Assembly (NCBI GenBank): GCA_003013855.2
Contig: ML058466.1
Coordinates: forward strand, 2,595,501-2,659,500
From: Liriodendron chinense
Lineage: Eukaryota; Streptophyta; Magnoliopsida; Magnoliales; Magnoliaceae
Direction of reading: 5' to 3'
Length of the DNA stretch: 64,000 nucleotides
How positions within the stretch are numbered: position 1 is the first letter of the stretch; each line of letters starts with the position of its first letter. Positions 20,735 through 31,708 of this stretch are shown piece by piece. The position numbers were made by a program, and so were the translations under genes. The notes under the pieces are model-generated. The model did not search any database. It had not been told where the DNA came from and saw nothing but the letters and a program-made list of their open reading frames with translations.

Positions 20735-21178
20735 ACTAGAGTGACCACTAGTTGGCATACGTGCATAGATTATCGGAAGCCAAACACGGTCACTAGGAAG
20801 GACAACTTCTCTCTCCCATTCATGGATCAAATTTTGAAAAGGTTAGTGGGTCACTCCTATTATTGCTTCCTAGATGGTTATTCTAGTTACAACCAAATTG
20901 AGATAGCCCCGGAAGGCCAAGAGAAGACCACCTTTACATGCCCGTTTGGCACCTTCGCATACCGAAGAATGCCATTCGGGCTATGTAATGCACCCACCAC
21001 ATTCCAACAATACATGTTGAGTATTTTCTCAGACATGGTGAGTGAATTTCTTAAGGTATTCATGGATGATTTTTCCATTTTTTGTTATACTTTTGATGAG
21101 TGCCTTAATCACTTAAAGTTGGTCTTGACAAGGTGTGAGGAGAAGAACCTTGTTTTAAACTAGAAGAAGTGTCATTTT
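20735..21178 (+). pseudogene. Element B reverse transcriptase catalytic region
   Basis: CIDYRKPNTVTRKDNFSLPF, then YCFLDGYSSYNQI (first catalytic Asp), TFTCPFGTFAYRRMPFGLCN and FMDDFSIF, the Athila-type form of the YxDD box with both Asp present. Ends at 21,161 with a stop. Copies element RNA to DNA, primed by tRNA-Asp. Catalytic residues are intact but the polyprotein is interrupted, so it is unlikely to be made whole. Confidence 0.75.
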
Positions 21179-21990
21179 ATGGTACAAAGAGGAATAGTCC
21201 TTGGACATATCATCTCATCCAATGGAATAGAGGTAGACCGGGCTAAAATTGATATTATTTCCAACCTACCACCACCCAAGAGCATACGCGATGTGCGGTC
21301 CTTCCTTGGACACTACGGTTTGTATAGAAGGTTCATTAAGGATTTCAGTCATATTTCTAGGCCCTTATGTAACCTTCTCCAAAAGGAGAACCAATTCGAG
21401 TGTAGTGCCGATTGTCAATTAGCTTTTTCAAAGCTAAAAGACATGTTGACAACTGCTCATATTATGCAACCACCATATTGGTCCATTCTTTTTAAGTTGA
21501 TGTGCGATGCGAGCGATTATGCTATTAGGGCGGTGTTAGGACAAAGGAAGGACAAGAAGCTCCCACGTTATCTACTATGCGAGTAGGACCCTGAACCCCG
21601 CCCAAGTCAATTACTCGACTATGGAGAAGGAGCTCCTAGCCATTATTTTTTCCTTGGACAAGTTCAAGGCGTAATTGATAGGATCCAAGGTCACAGTTTA
21701 CACGAACCATGCGACGCTGAAATACCTTCTTTCTAAGAAGGATGCTAAGCCCCGTTTTCTTAGATAGATCGATCCTACTCCTTTAAGAATTCGACTTAGA
21801 GATCAAGGATAAGAAAAGATTAGAGAACGTGGTGGCAGACCATCTATCCCGCTTAGTTTTACCGAGTTCCATTGACAAGTCACGCATTGAGGACTCATTC
21901 TCTGATGAGCAACTCTTTGTTGCTACACATTCGCCATGGTATACTAATATTGCAAAATATCTTTCCACAGGTGTGATGCTGACTAATTAG
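21179..21990 (+). pseudogene. Element B RT connection and RNase H
   Basis: Open from 21179 to 21586: LGHIISSNGIEVDRAKI, SIRDVRSFLGHYGLYRRFIKDFS, then CDASDYAIRAVLG, the first RNase H block (D in CDASD). After a stop, frame-shifted text continues with the RNase H end and VVADHLSRL-like text at about 21,830-21,860. RNase H removes the RNA strand during copying. Broken by at least two stops. Confidence 0.7.
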
Positions 21991-22320
21991 ATTGTGCAGG
22001 ACAAACGGAAATTTCTAAGGGAAGTGCGAAGATTTTTCTAGGATGAACCTTTACTTTTTAAATATTGCTCAGATCAAATTATTAGAAGATGTGTCCCTGA
22101 TGATGAATATAGTTCTATCATCTCCTTTTACCATGATCAAGCATGTGGGGGTCATTTTTTTGCCAAGAAAACCACTATAAAAAATCTGTAGTGTGGTTTT
22201 TATTAGCCTACTCCATTTAAGGACACCCATGAGTTTTGTAAAGCATGCGAGCACTGTCAAAAGCTAGGGGGATTGTCCCGTCGGAACATGATGCCTCTTA
22301 CCCCAATTCAACATAATTAC
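21991..22320 (+). pseudogene. Element B integrase zinc-binding module
   Basis: DQIIRRCVPDDEYSSII, then HDQACGGHF and CKACEHCQKLGGLSRRNMMPL, the HHCC zinc module of gypsy integrase. Stops occur before and within it. Right after MPLTPIQHN the text jumps to VEYVSKW-like sequence, skipping the GIDFMGPFP block: a deletion of roughly 30 codons that removes the first catalytic Asp. Confidence 0.65.
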
Positions 22321-23160
22321 TGTAGAATATGTGTCTAAATGGATAGAGGCTATTCAGTGTAGAACCAACGATCATCGTACGGTTCTAAAGTTCTTAAAAG
22401 AAAACATACTTTTCAGATTTGGAATGCCTCAAGCCATCATTAGTAATGGCGGTTCTCACTTTTGTAATAGGCCATTTGAAGCCTTAATGAAGAAATATAG
22501 TATTAAACATAAAGTGAGTACCCCATACCACCCACAGACAAGTGGGCAAGCTGAAATTTTCAATCGGGAAATCAAACAAATTTTGGAAAAGACGGTGAGA
22601 CTGGATTGCAAAGATTGATCGCTTAGATTAGTCGATGCTCTTTGGGCTCACCGTACCGTTTACAAAACCCCCATTGGAATGTCTCCCTATAGACTTGTCT
22701 ATGAGAAGGCTTACCACTTGCCTGTGAAACTTGAACACAAAGCCTATTGGGCAATTCGGGCATTGAATTTTGACATTAACAAGGCTAGCTCGCTTCATAA
22801 ACTCCAATTGAATGAGCTTGACGAGATCCGAAACGATGCTTACGAGAACTCGAGGATTTACAAGAGTAGGATGAAGGCCTTTCATGATAAGCACATCTTC
22901 AGAAAATCTTTCCATGAAGTCAGAAAGTGCTCTTGTATAATTCTCGACTTTATCTTTTTCTGGAAAAATTGAGATCTCGATGGATTGGCTCATATATTGT
23001 TAAATAAGTTTTTCCTCATGGGGTTGTCAAGGTAGAAAACACAGCGAATGGTAACTGTTTTAAAGTGAACAGTCAACGCCTTAAACCATTCATTGAGAAA
23101 TTTGATTCAAAGGACATGTCCATCACTCTAGATGATCCTATGTATCAGGACGACTGATCT
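22321..23160 (+). pseudogene. Element B integrase core and C-terminus
   Basis: The open piece 22331-22618 begins after the deletion: SKWIEAIQ, FGMPQAIISNGGSHFCNR (the canonical second catalytic Asp is Asn, as in C), YHPQTSGQAEIFNREIKQIL (catalytic Glu present). A stop ends it at 22,616; 22679-22972 continues with SPYRLVYEKAYHLPVKLEHKAYWA and the tail FHDKHIF. So the DDE triad has lost one residue by deletion and one by substitution. Confidence 0.75.
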
Positions 23161-24287
23161 CCTAGTCTGACAGAGGTATAGAGTAGGATTTGGTTTTGTT
23201 GATTTTCTATTCTAGGTTTATTGCGTTAGTAGCTTTAGTGCCGGAGTTGTAGACTTCCATGATAGACTCTATCAGGTGACCTCATTCTCACTCCCTTTTA
23301 TTTTACCATTGCTCTCATGTTCATGCTCATTGCACATCTTTTTACATTGAAGACAGCGCAGGATTTGGTTGGGGGGTGAGATGAGATTCCTCATCTAATA
23401 ATTGTGGACATTTCGAGCATTATATATTGAAATTTTTACAAATTTTTCTGAAATTTCAAAAATCTTTTGAAAAACCTTATTTCTATGCATTCGAGATGAT
23501 ACAAGTATAGAAAAGGAGATATGAAGTGAGTGACATTGCAAGTCCTTGAACTACTTTTAATATAATGGTTTTATATGTGAATTCCCCTATTTATATGATT
23601 GATAGAAAAGTTGAATACTCTTACACAGAGTTCACATTACACAATTCTCTTGATTTGAAAGGATTATGTGATTTGTTGATTAGCTAGACTTTGACTTAAG
23701 GTGTTGAGAAACCAAGCCGGGGTACTTTGTCCATCCTTGTCCATGGGAAAATAACGAAAGATATGGATTTCTAAAAATTCTATCTAATACATAAAAAAAG
23801 GAAAGGAAGGATGAAAATATGGGAATAATGGAGAATATGGTGGAAGGACGAAAAGGGCTACCTATTACCAACCAATGGATGGTCTACCCGTAACCAAAGC
23901 CGAAAATGGGACGTAGTGTGAAAGTCGTTGGAAGGATGGTAAGGCAAATTCCTGTCATAGGCTTGTTGTTGATCTATTCACCTTGAGATCTATAGTTTAG
24001 TTGATCTATGAAGAAGATAATCCCATAAACTCATGAGATGAGCCATCACTATGCACACTAGATTAAAATTGTTCAAGTTCTTCTATTTATCAATCAATCA
24101 GCGAGAATTTTATATGAACACTTATTACGTTTTGAGAGTTTAAGGTTTCAACTTTTATCACCTAATTTTTTTTATTTTTAAACTTGTATGTCTTGGAATG
24201 GATAGAATCATAATTTCTAAAGGAGAGTTGGTTTTAGAGATTTGATCTTGCTTCATGCATGTTTTGCTCAAGACTAACAAAATGCTG
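23161..24287 (+). other. Element B 3' untranslated region
   Basis: No gene; no envelope-like ORF. Contains TTGGTTGGGGGGTGAGATG near 23,355, a second polypurine-like tract, probably an internal one, and text shared with the element C 3' region. Confidence 0.6.
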
Positions 24288-24298
24288 GTTGGGGGGTA
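24288..24298 (+). other. Element B polypurine tract
   Basis: GTTGGGGGGTA directly before the 3' LTR start TGTTGAAT. Confidence 0.75.
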
Positions 24299-25582
24299 TG
24301 TTGAATATCTAATTTATACATTTACTAACCCATTACATCACATTATATGCATGGTTCGCATGCTTAAAAGACCCATTTAAGGTGTGATTTGTGATTGTAG
24401 GAGCGAGGCTGAGATTTCACTTATTTAAGGCTAAAACGATCACTATAGGTACATTGAAGATCAAAGAACTAAGTGCCAAAGGATGGAAGAAAGAAGCAAG
24501 AGAGATATGGAAGAAAGAAGGAAGAAGTGCAACACTCTGCGTCCCCCCGACCAAGACAAACCGGTTGTCAGACCGGTCGACCATCACTCAGACCAATCTA
24601 ACACTCAATAGGGGAGGGTGGATTTTTTAAAAAGCTTACTAGACTGATTTTCACGTTTTACGATCGGTCTGACAACCGGTCATCCGACGGGTCGGCTAAG
24701 TAACAGAGCTTGTCCTACAAGCTCCGATTTTCTCTGCACAGCTCCGTGATTCTTTACACAATCTAGAATCTTCCGCCCTATTCTATAAAAGGGCACCTAG
24801 GGCCTCGTCTAAAGGTATCCTAGAAGAGATTGGAGGTCGTGGTAAGTGAAGGAGAGCACCGTGGAGCGTTCACAACTCCGTCGATTCCGATTTTTCTAGT
24901 TTTTCATACTTTTATTTAGTTTTTCTTTTCGATTCTAGTTGTACTATAACAATGCTCGGGTAGAACCTCTTAGCTAGGGCTGAGAGGTGAAGCTTGAAGC
25001 TAATTTCATGTTTAATTCAATTTAATTCAAGTACTTTTACTTTAAGTTTGGATTTTAAATGTTCTAGTGCGAATAAAATTGATATTTTTAGAAGTTTTAT
25101 GAGAGTTCATGTGCTCCGGACATGGATTCCTTGTAATTCTCTGAGATTATCATGTTTAGATTGATTAGATTTGAATTATGGTAACCCTTGAGCATGTCAT
25201 AGTCCATAGGCGTGGTTGTTACTCCGAAGGCTATGATTTTGAATGCTATGTGATTGAATAGGACTAGAACTTGAAAGTTTAACTTAAGTGGGATTGAATG
25301 TGTTTCAATGCTTTATTTTCCAACTAGATGAGAGATAAAACTTCGAATCTAGTTGTGTTTTATGCTTAGATTGATTAGATTAACATGTGATTGCTACAAG
25401 TGGATCCTTGAAAGCCTTGGTTTCGTTAATTACAGATTTTACAACTTTACTGTTGTAAGTTAGTTTATGATTTGAAGTTGCTAAGATAATTAGAATTGGT
25501 TTACCTAATTCCCTGTGGATCGACCTCGGTCTTACCAAGAATTATTACTACATTGCATCCTTGCACTTGAGGCGAGTAAACA
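24299..25582 (+). repeat. Element B 3' LTR
   Basis: 1284 bp; ends GAGTAAACA and is followed by AGTTTTTG, which equals the bases following the 5' LTR inside the element (17480-17487). Contains a shortened GACCGGTC box at 24,545-24,695. Confidence 0.85.
24545..24695. promoter_or_regulatory. Palindrome box, GACCGGTC type, element B 3' LTR
   Basis: Decayed form of 16,318-16,572: about four recognisable words (ACCGGTTG, GACCGGTCG, GATCGGTC, ACCGGTCATC); the poly-C tract and one pair are missing. Confidence 0.6.
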
Positions 25583-25590
25583 AGTTTTTG

Positions 25591-26000
25591 TGTAGCAAGA
25601 TAGTTAGCAATGTCCACATACCATGGTAATTGGGAGACTTTAAATAATTGTTCATCAGGGAACATGTTAGTTGATCGCAGTCATATTAGGGGAATCAGTG
25701 AGAACAAGTCTAGAGAGATGGTCAGCCACGACATTTTCCACTCCTTTCTTATCACATATGTCTATGTCAAATTCTTGGAGTAGGAGGATCCATCTTAACA
25801 AGCGCGGCTTAGCATCCTTCTTAAATAGAAGGTACTTAAGTAAGGCATGGTCGGTGAATATAATGATCTTGGATCCGATTAACTAGGACCTAAACTTATC
25901 TAAAGCAAAACTACGGTTAAAAGTTCTTTTTCTGTAGTAGTATAGTTTGCTTGAGCCGAGTTTAAGGTTCTACTTACATAGTAGATGATGCATGACTTCT
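25591..26000 (-). pseudogene. Element C RNase H end and link to integrase (right of insertion B)
   Basis: The minus strand reads FTDHALLKYLL, KKDAKPRLLRWILLLQEFD, VENVVADHLSRL, then PDEQLFKVSQLPWYVDIANYLAT up to the border of B. This is the RNase H C-terminus and the linker before the integrase zinc module in Athila-type pol. Confidence 0.7.
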
Positions 26001-26480
26001 TCTCTTTTCTCTAGCCTAACACTGCCCCAGTAGCGTAATCACTCGCATCACACATAATTTCAAAAGCAAGGCTCCAATCAGGTGGTTGCATTATGGGAGC
26101 ACATGTCAACATACCTTTAAGTTTTACAAAGGCATTTTGACAATCCTCATTCCACTCGAATGAGTTTTCCTTTTGAAGGAGGTTACATAAAGGATGAGAG
26201 AGTGAACTAAAGTCATTTATGAACTGTCTATAAAATCCGACGTGTCCTAAAACGGACCGCACATCTCATACGATCTTGGGTGGCAGAAGGTTAAAAATAA
26301 GATCGATTTTAGCCTTGTCCACCTCATTCCATTTTGTGAGATGATGTGACCAAGGACGGTTCCCTTTTAAACCATGAAGTGACATTTCTTTCAATTTAAC
26401 ACGAGGTTCTTTTCTTCACATATTTTCAAAACAGTTTTTAAGTGCATAAGGCACTCATCAAAGTTACAACCAAATACTGA
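26001..26480 (-). pseudogene. Element C RT connection and first RNase H block
   Basis: The ORF 26262-26011 on the minus strand reads VLGHVGFYRQFINDFS, KLKGMLTCAPIMQPPDW, CDASDYATGAVLG: RT thumb/connection and the first RNase H Asp. Upstream to 26,480 are frame-shifted pieces. Confidence 0.7.
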
Positions 26481-27000
26481 GAAATCGTCCATGAAAATTT
26501 CGAGAATCGTCCCCACCATATCAGAAAAAATACTCAACATACAACACTAAAAAGTGATAGGAGCATTGCATAGTCCAAACGGCATCCTCCGATAGGTAAA
26601 AGTGCCGAAAGGACATGTGAATGTTATCTTTTCTTAGTCCTCTAGGGCGATCTCTATTTGATTGTACCCTGAATACCCATCAAGGAAGCAAAAATGAGAA
26701 TGACCAGCCAACCTTTCTAAAATTTAATTAACAAACGGTAAGGGGAAGTGGTCTTCTCTCATAACTGTGTTTACCTTCCTATAGTCAATGCACATTCTCC
26801 AACCAGTAGTGACTCTGGTTGGTAGAAGTTCATTGTTGGCATTGGCTATGATGGTTATTTCGGATTTCTTAGACACCACTTGAGTTTGATTCACCCATTG
26901 AGTATCGAATATTGGGTATATGATACACACATCCAATAGTTTCACCACCTCGACCTTAACCACCTCCTTCATGTTTGGATTGAGGCGTCTTTGTGGTTGT
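26481..27000 (-). pseudogene. Element C reverse transcriptase
   Basis: The ORF 26972-26724 on the minus strand reads KLLDVCIIYPIFDTQWV, VVSKKSEITIIANANNELLPTRV, CIDYRKVNTVMREDHFPLPF, ending at a stop just before the first catalytic block. The catalytic FMDDFSVF box is visible on the minus strand near 26,490, in another frame. The strand, order and motifs match element B closely. Confidence 0.7.
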
Positions 27001-27355
27001 CTAGATGTCTTCGCATTCTCCTCAAGGTGTATGCGATGAGTACAAATCAGGGGGTCTATACCTTTGAGATCCGCAATTGACTATCCAATGACGCTCTTAT
27101 GCTTTATTAGAGTGGTTATCAGCCTACTATCTTGTTTCTCATCCAAGTGGAAAGAAATCACCACCGGATATGTCTCTTCTCAACCTAAATAAACATATTT
27201 CAAATAAGTGGGTAATGGTTTTAGGTTGAGCTTCGGTGCTTTGATATTGGATGGAAGAGGCTTGTTCTCGCTTAAGGGCAAAGTCTCAAATGGTGCCTTC
27301 CATCTTTTATTATCAAGTACCGGCATAACATCTAAAATGGCATCCATCTCTCATA
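27001..27355 (-). pseudogene. Element C protease-RT linker
   Basis: Degraded linker. The minus strand shows HRIHLEENAKTSRQPQRRLN-like text near 27,000-27,050 and KLNLKPLPTYLKYVYLG-like text near 27,190-27,240. No intact ORF. Confidence 0.5.
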
Positions 27356-27726
27356 TCATGTCATCGTCAATATCATGAGTGGGCCAAACATGCAATCCAA
27401 AGGGTCGGAATAGAATGTTAAGAGGGATGTATCCTCCACGAATGATTCAATTAGATTAATTTCGTGGACCTCGTCATCAACTTCCCGTGGTTGTTTGCAT
27501 AAATAAAAAATATTCAGCTCTAGTGTCATATTTCCAAAAGACATTTGTACAAGCCCCTTTTTACAATTAATAATCGCATTTGAAGTAGCTAGAAAAGGGC
27601 TGTCAAGTATGACGGGAATTTGAGCACCGGTACCTATCATAAGATGTGTATCCAAGACAATAAAATCCACTGGATAGTAGAATTTATCAACTTGGACTAA
27701 GACATCCTCAATCACCCCCTCAGTAT
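27356..27726 (-). pseudogene. Element C protease C-terminal half (left of insertion A)
   Basis: The minus strand reads GVIEDVLVQVDKFYYPVDFIVL, IPVILDSPFLATSNAIINC, MSFGNMTLELNIFYLC. The coding text joins 39,705 and above on the other side of A. The long ORF reported across this border (to 27,910) is an artefact: its first part is read out of A's LTR. Confidence 0.75.
27722..27726. repeat. Target-site duplication of element A (left)
   Basis: AGTAT, repeated exactly at 39705-39709. Confidence 0.9.
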
Positions 27727-28124
27727 TGTTAGTACACTTTATTTTGTCAATTGACGTGTTGGTTGGTCGTGTCTTGTCGTGTGAGCCCCGGTCGAAGATT
27801 TGAAGATCAAAGACTTGAAGACTATGCTTCTTCCATTGCTCAAGCTCAAGTTGAAACAAGATCTCAGGTAAGTTGCATATAGATCGACCATAGGAAACCC
27901 AAAACATCAAAGAATGGCGTAATGACTCACCTATCTTATCTCATTCCCTCTTGACCCTTGCACAAGTTGATCAGACTTGTGGTCCATGGCTAGTGCAAAA
28001 CATAATTGAAGATATGTCCAAACATTGGACCCCATGCACCTTATCACTTCATGCTTGAAAGTGATCCGCTGCTGTGTTGAAGAACTTGATCCAGCAACCT
28101 TGCTGTAAGGAAACCATCTAGACA

Positions 28125-28611
28125 GCCGATCGGTCTTGACCGGTCGGCCAGGGCCATCAACACAGTCAGCATCCTTGCTGTGATAACCTCAACTGGACAG
28201 CTGACCGGTCTTGACCGGTCGGCTAGAAGCTCTAGACCTGTCCGGCAGCTGTGCTGCATGAAGGCTGCCAAGACAGCAGACCGATCTTAACCGGTCGGCC
28301 AGGTGCATCAAAATTGGTCAGAGACTTGCTGTATGTAATTCAGCTGGACTGCCGACCGGTCTTGACCGGTCGACCAGCAATATAGAAACTGTCCAGCAGC
28401 TTTGCTCCATTCTCCAGATAGGCAGTCGACCGATCTTGATCGGTCGGCCTTCACATTTCAAATTAGTCCAGCAAGCATAGCCGACCGGTCTTGACCGGTC
28501 GGACTGCAAACTACAGTTTGTCCAGTAAGGTTTTCCGACCGGTCTTGACCTGTCTGGCAGACCCAGATTTGGCCCAGTGTTTTGAAATGCGACCGGTCCG
28601 TCCGACCGGTT
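28125..28611. promoter_or_regulatory. Palindrome box, paired GACCGGTC, element A 5' LTR
   Basis: Eight units start at about 28125, 28200, 28276, 28351, 28425, 28480, 28534 and 28590. The best form is two GACCGGTC palindromes separated by TT and flanked by GCC and GGC, so the 24-base unit is itself an inverted repeat. The first four steps are 74-76 bases, the last three 54-56. Spacers share GTCCAGCA...TTGCTG text but vary more than the sites. The last unit ends 63 bases before the TATA box. Confidence 0.8.
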
Positions 28612-28673
28612 GAGACCCCTCTCTGACAGGTAGGACGTGACCGTTTTAGATCCGTTGGGGCCATCATTTGGGG

Positions 28674-28683
28674 CTCTATATAG
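28674..28683 (+). promoter_or_regulatory. TATA box of element A 5' LTR
   Basis: GGGGCTCTATATAGCC; the same words occur in the 3' LTR (38,694) and, as GGGGCTCTTTATATATAG, inside the element at 35,430. Confidence 0.65.
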
Positions 28684-29691
28684 CCATGACTTGTGGTCTT
28701 TCATGGTATGCATTCAACACCCTTCAAGAGCTAAGAGAGAGAGCTTTTACTCACATCCTCCTACCCTCTTTGCTCTTAACTCCCTTGAGTTCATCATTCA
28801 AACCTAGCCATTAATGGCTTATCAATGAGTATTCAAAGCTCGGTTTGAAGTATGAACTCAAGACCTTCATTCATGGCTTGACCTACCTTCGAAATATCTT
28901 TATGAGGTCGTTTATAGCCATTGAATGCTTGAAGTTTGGCAGTTCCCTCATTACCATTGCATTGAATAGGCAAGAGGAACTTGACTAACTCTCTCCCAAC
29001 TACCCGGAATCAACATAACCTCATCATTTGCATCGGTAGCTGATCTTGGGAGCACAAAGGGAAGCTGAAGCACGTGGAGCCTGAAGCTACTCATCAAAGG
29101 CATCGAATCGGGGCTCAATCGTCTAGGTATGTCTAGTATTTTAGAGTCCATTTATTGAATCACTATTCCCTGGATTGGGAAACTCCAGGCAGGAGTGTAC
29201 GTGACCGTCCTTGGATTAGGATTGGTAGTGAGTTTGAGATCCAAACTCGTCAAGTCCCTGGATTGGGCCATCGACGGATGGTAAACGCGATCGAAGATCA
29301 AAGGATGTCAAGGTTGATGGTTAACCTGATTTAAAACCTAAGACTATAGTGAAATCTGGTGGTCTCATAGGTTGAGATCGTGAACCGGGAGTGGAGTAGG
29401 GAAACCGAACCACTATAAATCGTTGTGCATTGTGAGTTTGAATGATTGCTATGTGTTGAATGGCTTTGTCAATCATGAATGCTAACTATTTGATGAAATG
29501 CTTATGATAGTCCTTGCTTACAAATTCATCATATAATTGCCTTGAATGTTATTGTGATAATCTTGGTTGCTAAGATTAACTTGATTAGTTTTAATTGTAA
29601 TTGGAAATTCAAAAAAGTCCTATTCACCCTCCTCTAGGACATTAGGCATATCTCCGAGTATCTCCTCAATTGGTAAAACCGCAATTTCAAT

Positions 29692-29706
29692 TGGTATCAA
29701 AGCAGG
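29692..29706 (+). other. Element A primer binding site (initiator tRNA-Met type)
   Basis: TGGTATCAAAGCAGG, two bases after the LTR end. Plant copia consensus TGGTATCAGAGC, one mismatch. Confidence 0.8.
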
Positions 29707-29760
29707 TTCCTCCGCTCAGGTTTAAAAACCCGGAGTGAGATCTTAAGAGAACTTGAAAAT

Positions 29761-30745
29761 ATGTCTAGAGAGGACTCTTCATCCGTTACTAAGCCTCCCT
29801 TCTTTGATGAGTCAAACTATCCATACTGAAAGCCGAATGCGCATCTTCTTGGAATCTATTGATTTGGACGTTAGGGACATGATTGATATTGGATATAAAC
29901 CCCCAATGGACACTATATGTAAGGAAGGTGAACCGGATGTCCTCAGGCCAAGAGATAAGGAGATGTGGACCGATTATGATAAAGCTCAACGTGTTCATAA
30001 TGCCAGAGGCTTGAATGCCATTTTTTGTTCAGTATCTAAAGATGAATTTGGCCAGATTCAAAATTGCACAACCAGTAAGCAGGCATGGGACATTCTTGAA
30101 GTTACTCATGAAGGAACAAGCATTGTTAAAAACTCAAAACTTCGGTGCCTCTCTACACAATTTGAAAACATTACTATGGAGGAGCACGAAACATTTACTG
30201 ATTTCTATACCAAACTGAACAAGATCACAAATGAAATGTGGGGCTTGGGGGATCCTGTTTCGGAGAATAGACTGTGTAGGAAAATTCTGAGATCCCTACC
30301 GGAACGGTTCTCTTCCAAAGTTACTACCATAGAAGAATGTAGGGACCTAAATACCATGAAAGTTAAAGAATTACTAGGGTCCCTTCAAACCTATAAGCTA
30401 GGTTTCAAAACTCCCTCCAAATCCAAAAGTACAGCCCTGAAATCTTCTCACAAGAAACAAGACTCTAAATGCGGAAGTGAGGAAGATCCAGACTTAGAAG
30501 AAATGGCACTTATGGCTAAGAAATTTCAAAAATTCTTCGAAACTAGGGGAAATACTTCTAGAAGGAAACCCTACCAGAAGGGTAAACCTTTTGACTCCAA
30601 GAACAACAAAGGAAAATTTGTTAAGTCAAAAGATCCTCAATGCTACAAGTGTAGAGGATTTGGTCACATTGCATCCGAGTCCACCAATAATAAAGCCAAG
30701 AAAAAGGCAATGGCGGCTACATGGGATGACACTGAAGAATCATGA
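29761..30745 (+). pseudogene. Element A gag, first part
   Basis: The natural start is ATG 29761 (MSREDSSS, then PPFFDESNYPY), but the Trp expected next is a TGA and one base is missing just after it, so the body continues in another frame. That body reads RMRIFLESIDLDV, AWDILEVTHEGTSIVKNSKLR, LRSLPERF, typical of SIRE gag (UBN2 domain). The zinc knuckle near 30,640 reads CYKCRGFGHIASES: the last Cys is Ser. A stop at 30,743 ends this frame where the gene shifts. Confidence 0.8.
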
Positions 30746-31500
30746 ATCAGAATCATACATATATCAAAGTGAGGAGGAGCAAGGTTCAATCAAAATTCTA
30801 ATGGCCTCCATCACTGATATTGTGCCTCAAATTGAGCCTATTGCAAAGATCACCGGAGACATTGATTATCATGAATCCTCTAACACTGAAAATGATTCCT
30901 TGAGTGATGATGAGAATGAGGATGAAGGCCTTCAGGAGGTATATAACCAACTATACATTGAAAATATGAATACCATTAAAAAGTTGGGCCAAATGAAGGC
31001 TGAAAATGACAAATTGATAAAAAATCTTGACGGATTGAAAATTGAGAATCAAAAGATGGGTCAAGATCTAGAAGAACTGAAAAGGAAGAATGATGAGATT
31101 GAACAAGAAAAGAAAAGGCTCATAAGTGGTGAATCTCTAAACAAGCATGCTAGACTTGAGAAAGAACTCAAAGAGGCAAACACTGAAATTGATCGTCTTA
31201 AGTGTCAAGTCGTTGACTCCAGAAGACGATTCGCCCAAGGAGAAGAAAACCTTGAAAAACTCCTAAGTGTGGTAAGATCGCCAATGGACAGAAGAGGTTT
31301 GGGTTATGACAGTCACACTTCAAAAACTACCTCAGTCCATCCTATGGTACGAAAAGATCATGGTGCATCGGGAAGTAAAACCAAAGCATCTCCTGTTTTC
31401 CATGCTTGTGGAGACATTGGCCACTTAAAGTTTGAGTGCATGGTGTTCAAAAATCCGATCAGAAACTTGGAAGGTAAATTTGTACCGACCGGGAAAATGT
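30746..31500 (+). pseudogene. Element A gag, second part: acidic coiled coil and second knuckle
   Basis: It continues gag in the frame of ORF 30591-31760. Acidic text (ESSNTENDSLSDDENEDEG) is followed by a long coiled coil rich in E, K and L, about residues 110-225 of that frame (KLGQMKAENDKLIKNLDGLK..., RLEKELKEANTEIDRL). Then GDIGHLKFEC, a knuckle whose first Cys reads Phe. Coiled coils are usual in SIRE gag and help particle assembly. Another frame change near 31,500 leads into pol. Confidence 0.7.
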
Positions 31501-31516
31501 GCAAGCTTATTGGAAT

Positions 31517-31708
31517 CCTCCCATGCATACTTCACCAAAAGGAGGAAACATTCGAAAGAATTATCCTCCCATGCATACTTCACCAAAAGGAGGAAACATT
31601 CGAAAGAATTATCCTCCCATGCATACTTCACCAAAAGGAGGAAACATTCGAAAGAATTATCCTCCCATGCATACTTCACCAAAAGGAGGAAACATTCGAA
31701 AGAATTAT
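31517..31708 (+). repeat. Four perfect 48-bp tandem repeats in element A gag-pol junction
   Basis: The unit begins CCTCCCATGCATACTTCACC; four copies in a row look identical. In the pol frame each encodes 16 residues around PPMHTSPKGGNIRKNY. Because 48 is a multiple of three, all frames stay open through it. Confidence 0.9.

Larger units (their letters stand above)
16074..25590 (+). mobile_element. Element B: Athila-like gypsy retrotransposon
   Basis: LTRs 16076-17479 and 24299-25582 in direct orientation, tRNA-Asp type primer site, gag, protease, RT, RNase H, integrase and a G-rich polypurine tract, in that order on the plus strand. It interrupts C's integrase gene between codons for Thr and Gly. 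The element appears to include two extra bases left (TA) and eight right (AGTTTTTG) of the canonical TG...CA limits. All genes carry stops. Confidence 0.88.
27727..29689 (+). repeat. Element A 5' LTR
   Basis: Starts TGTTAGTAC, ends GCAATTTCA. Contains the palindrome box (28125-28611), TATA box (28674) and, downstream, AG-rich leader sequence. Confidence 0.93.

Noticed and set aside
23161..24287. Envelope-like ORF expected in some Athila elements
   Set aside because: No open frame or membrane-type text is found in the 3' regions of B or C.
27727..27910. Long minus-strand ORF running from element C protease into element A
   Set aside because: It crosses an insertion border fixed by LTR edges and the AGTAT duplication; the part above 27,726 is LTR sequence read by chance.
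28125..28611. Regularly spaced short palindromic repeats resembling a CRISPR array
   Set aside because: The sequence lies inside a plant retrotransposon LTR and is present in both LTR copies; spacers are related to each other and there are no cas genes.
28318..28713. Minus-strand ORFs with repeated DRSRPVG text in the A LTR (also at 38,212-38,733)
   Set aside because: Translation of the GACCGGTC array; no start context, antisense to the element and present only in LTRs.
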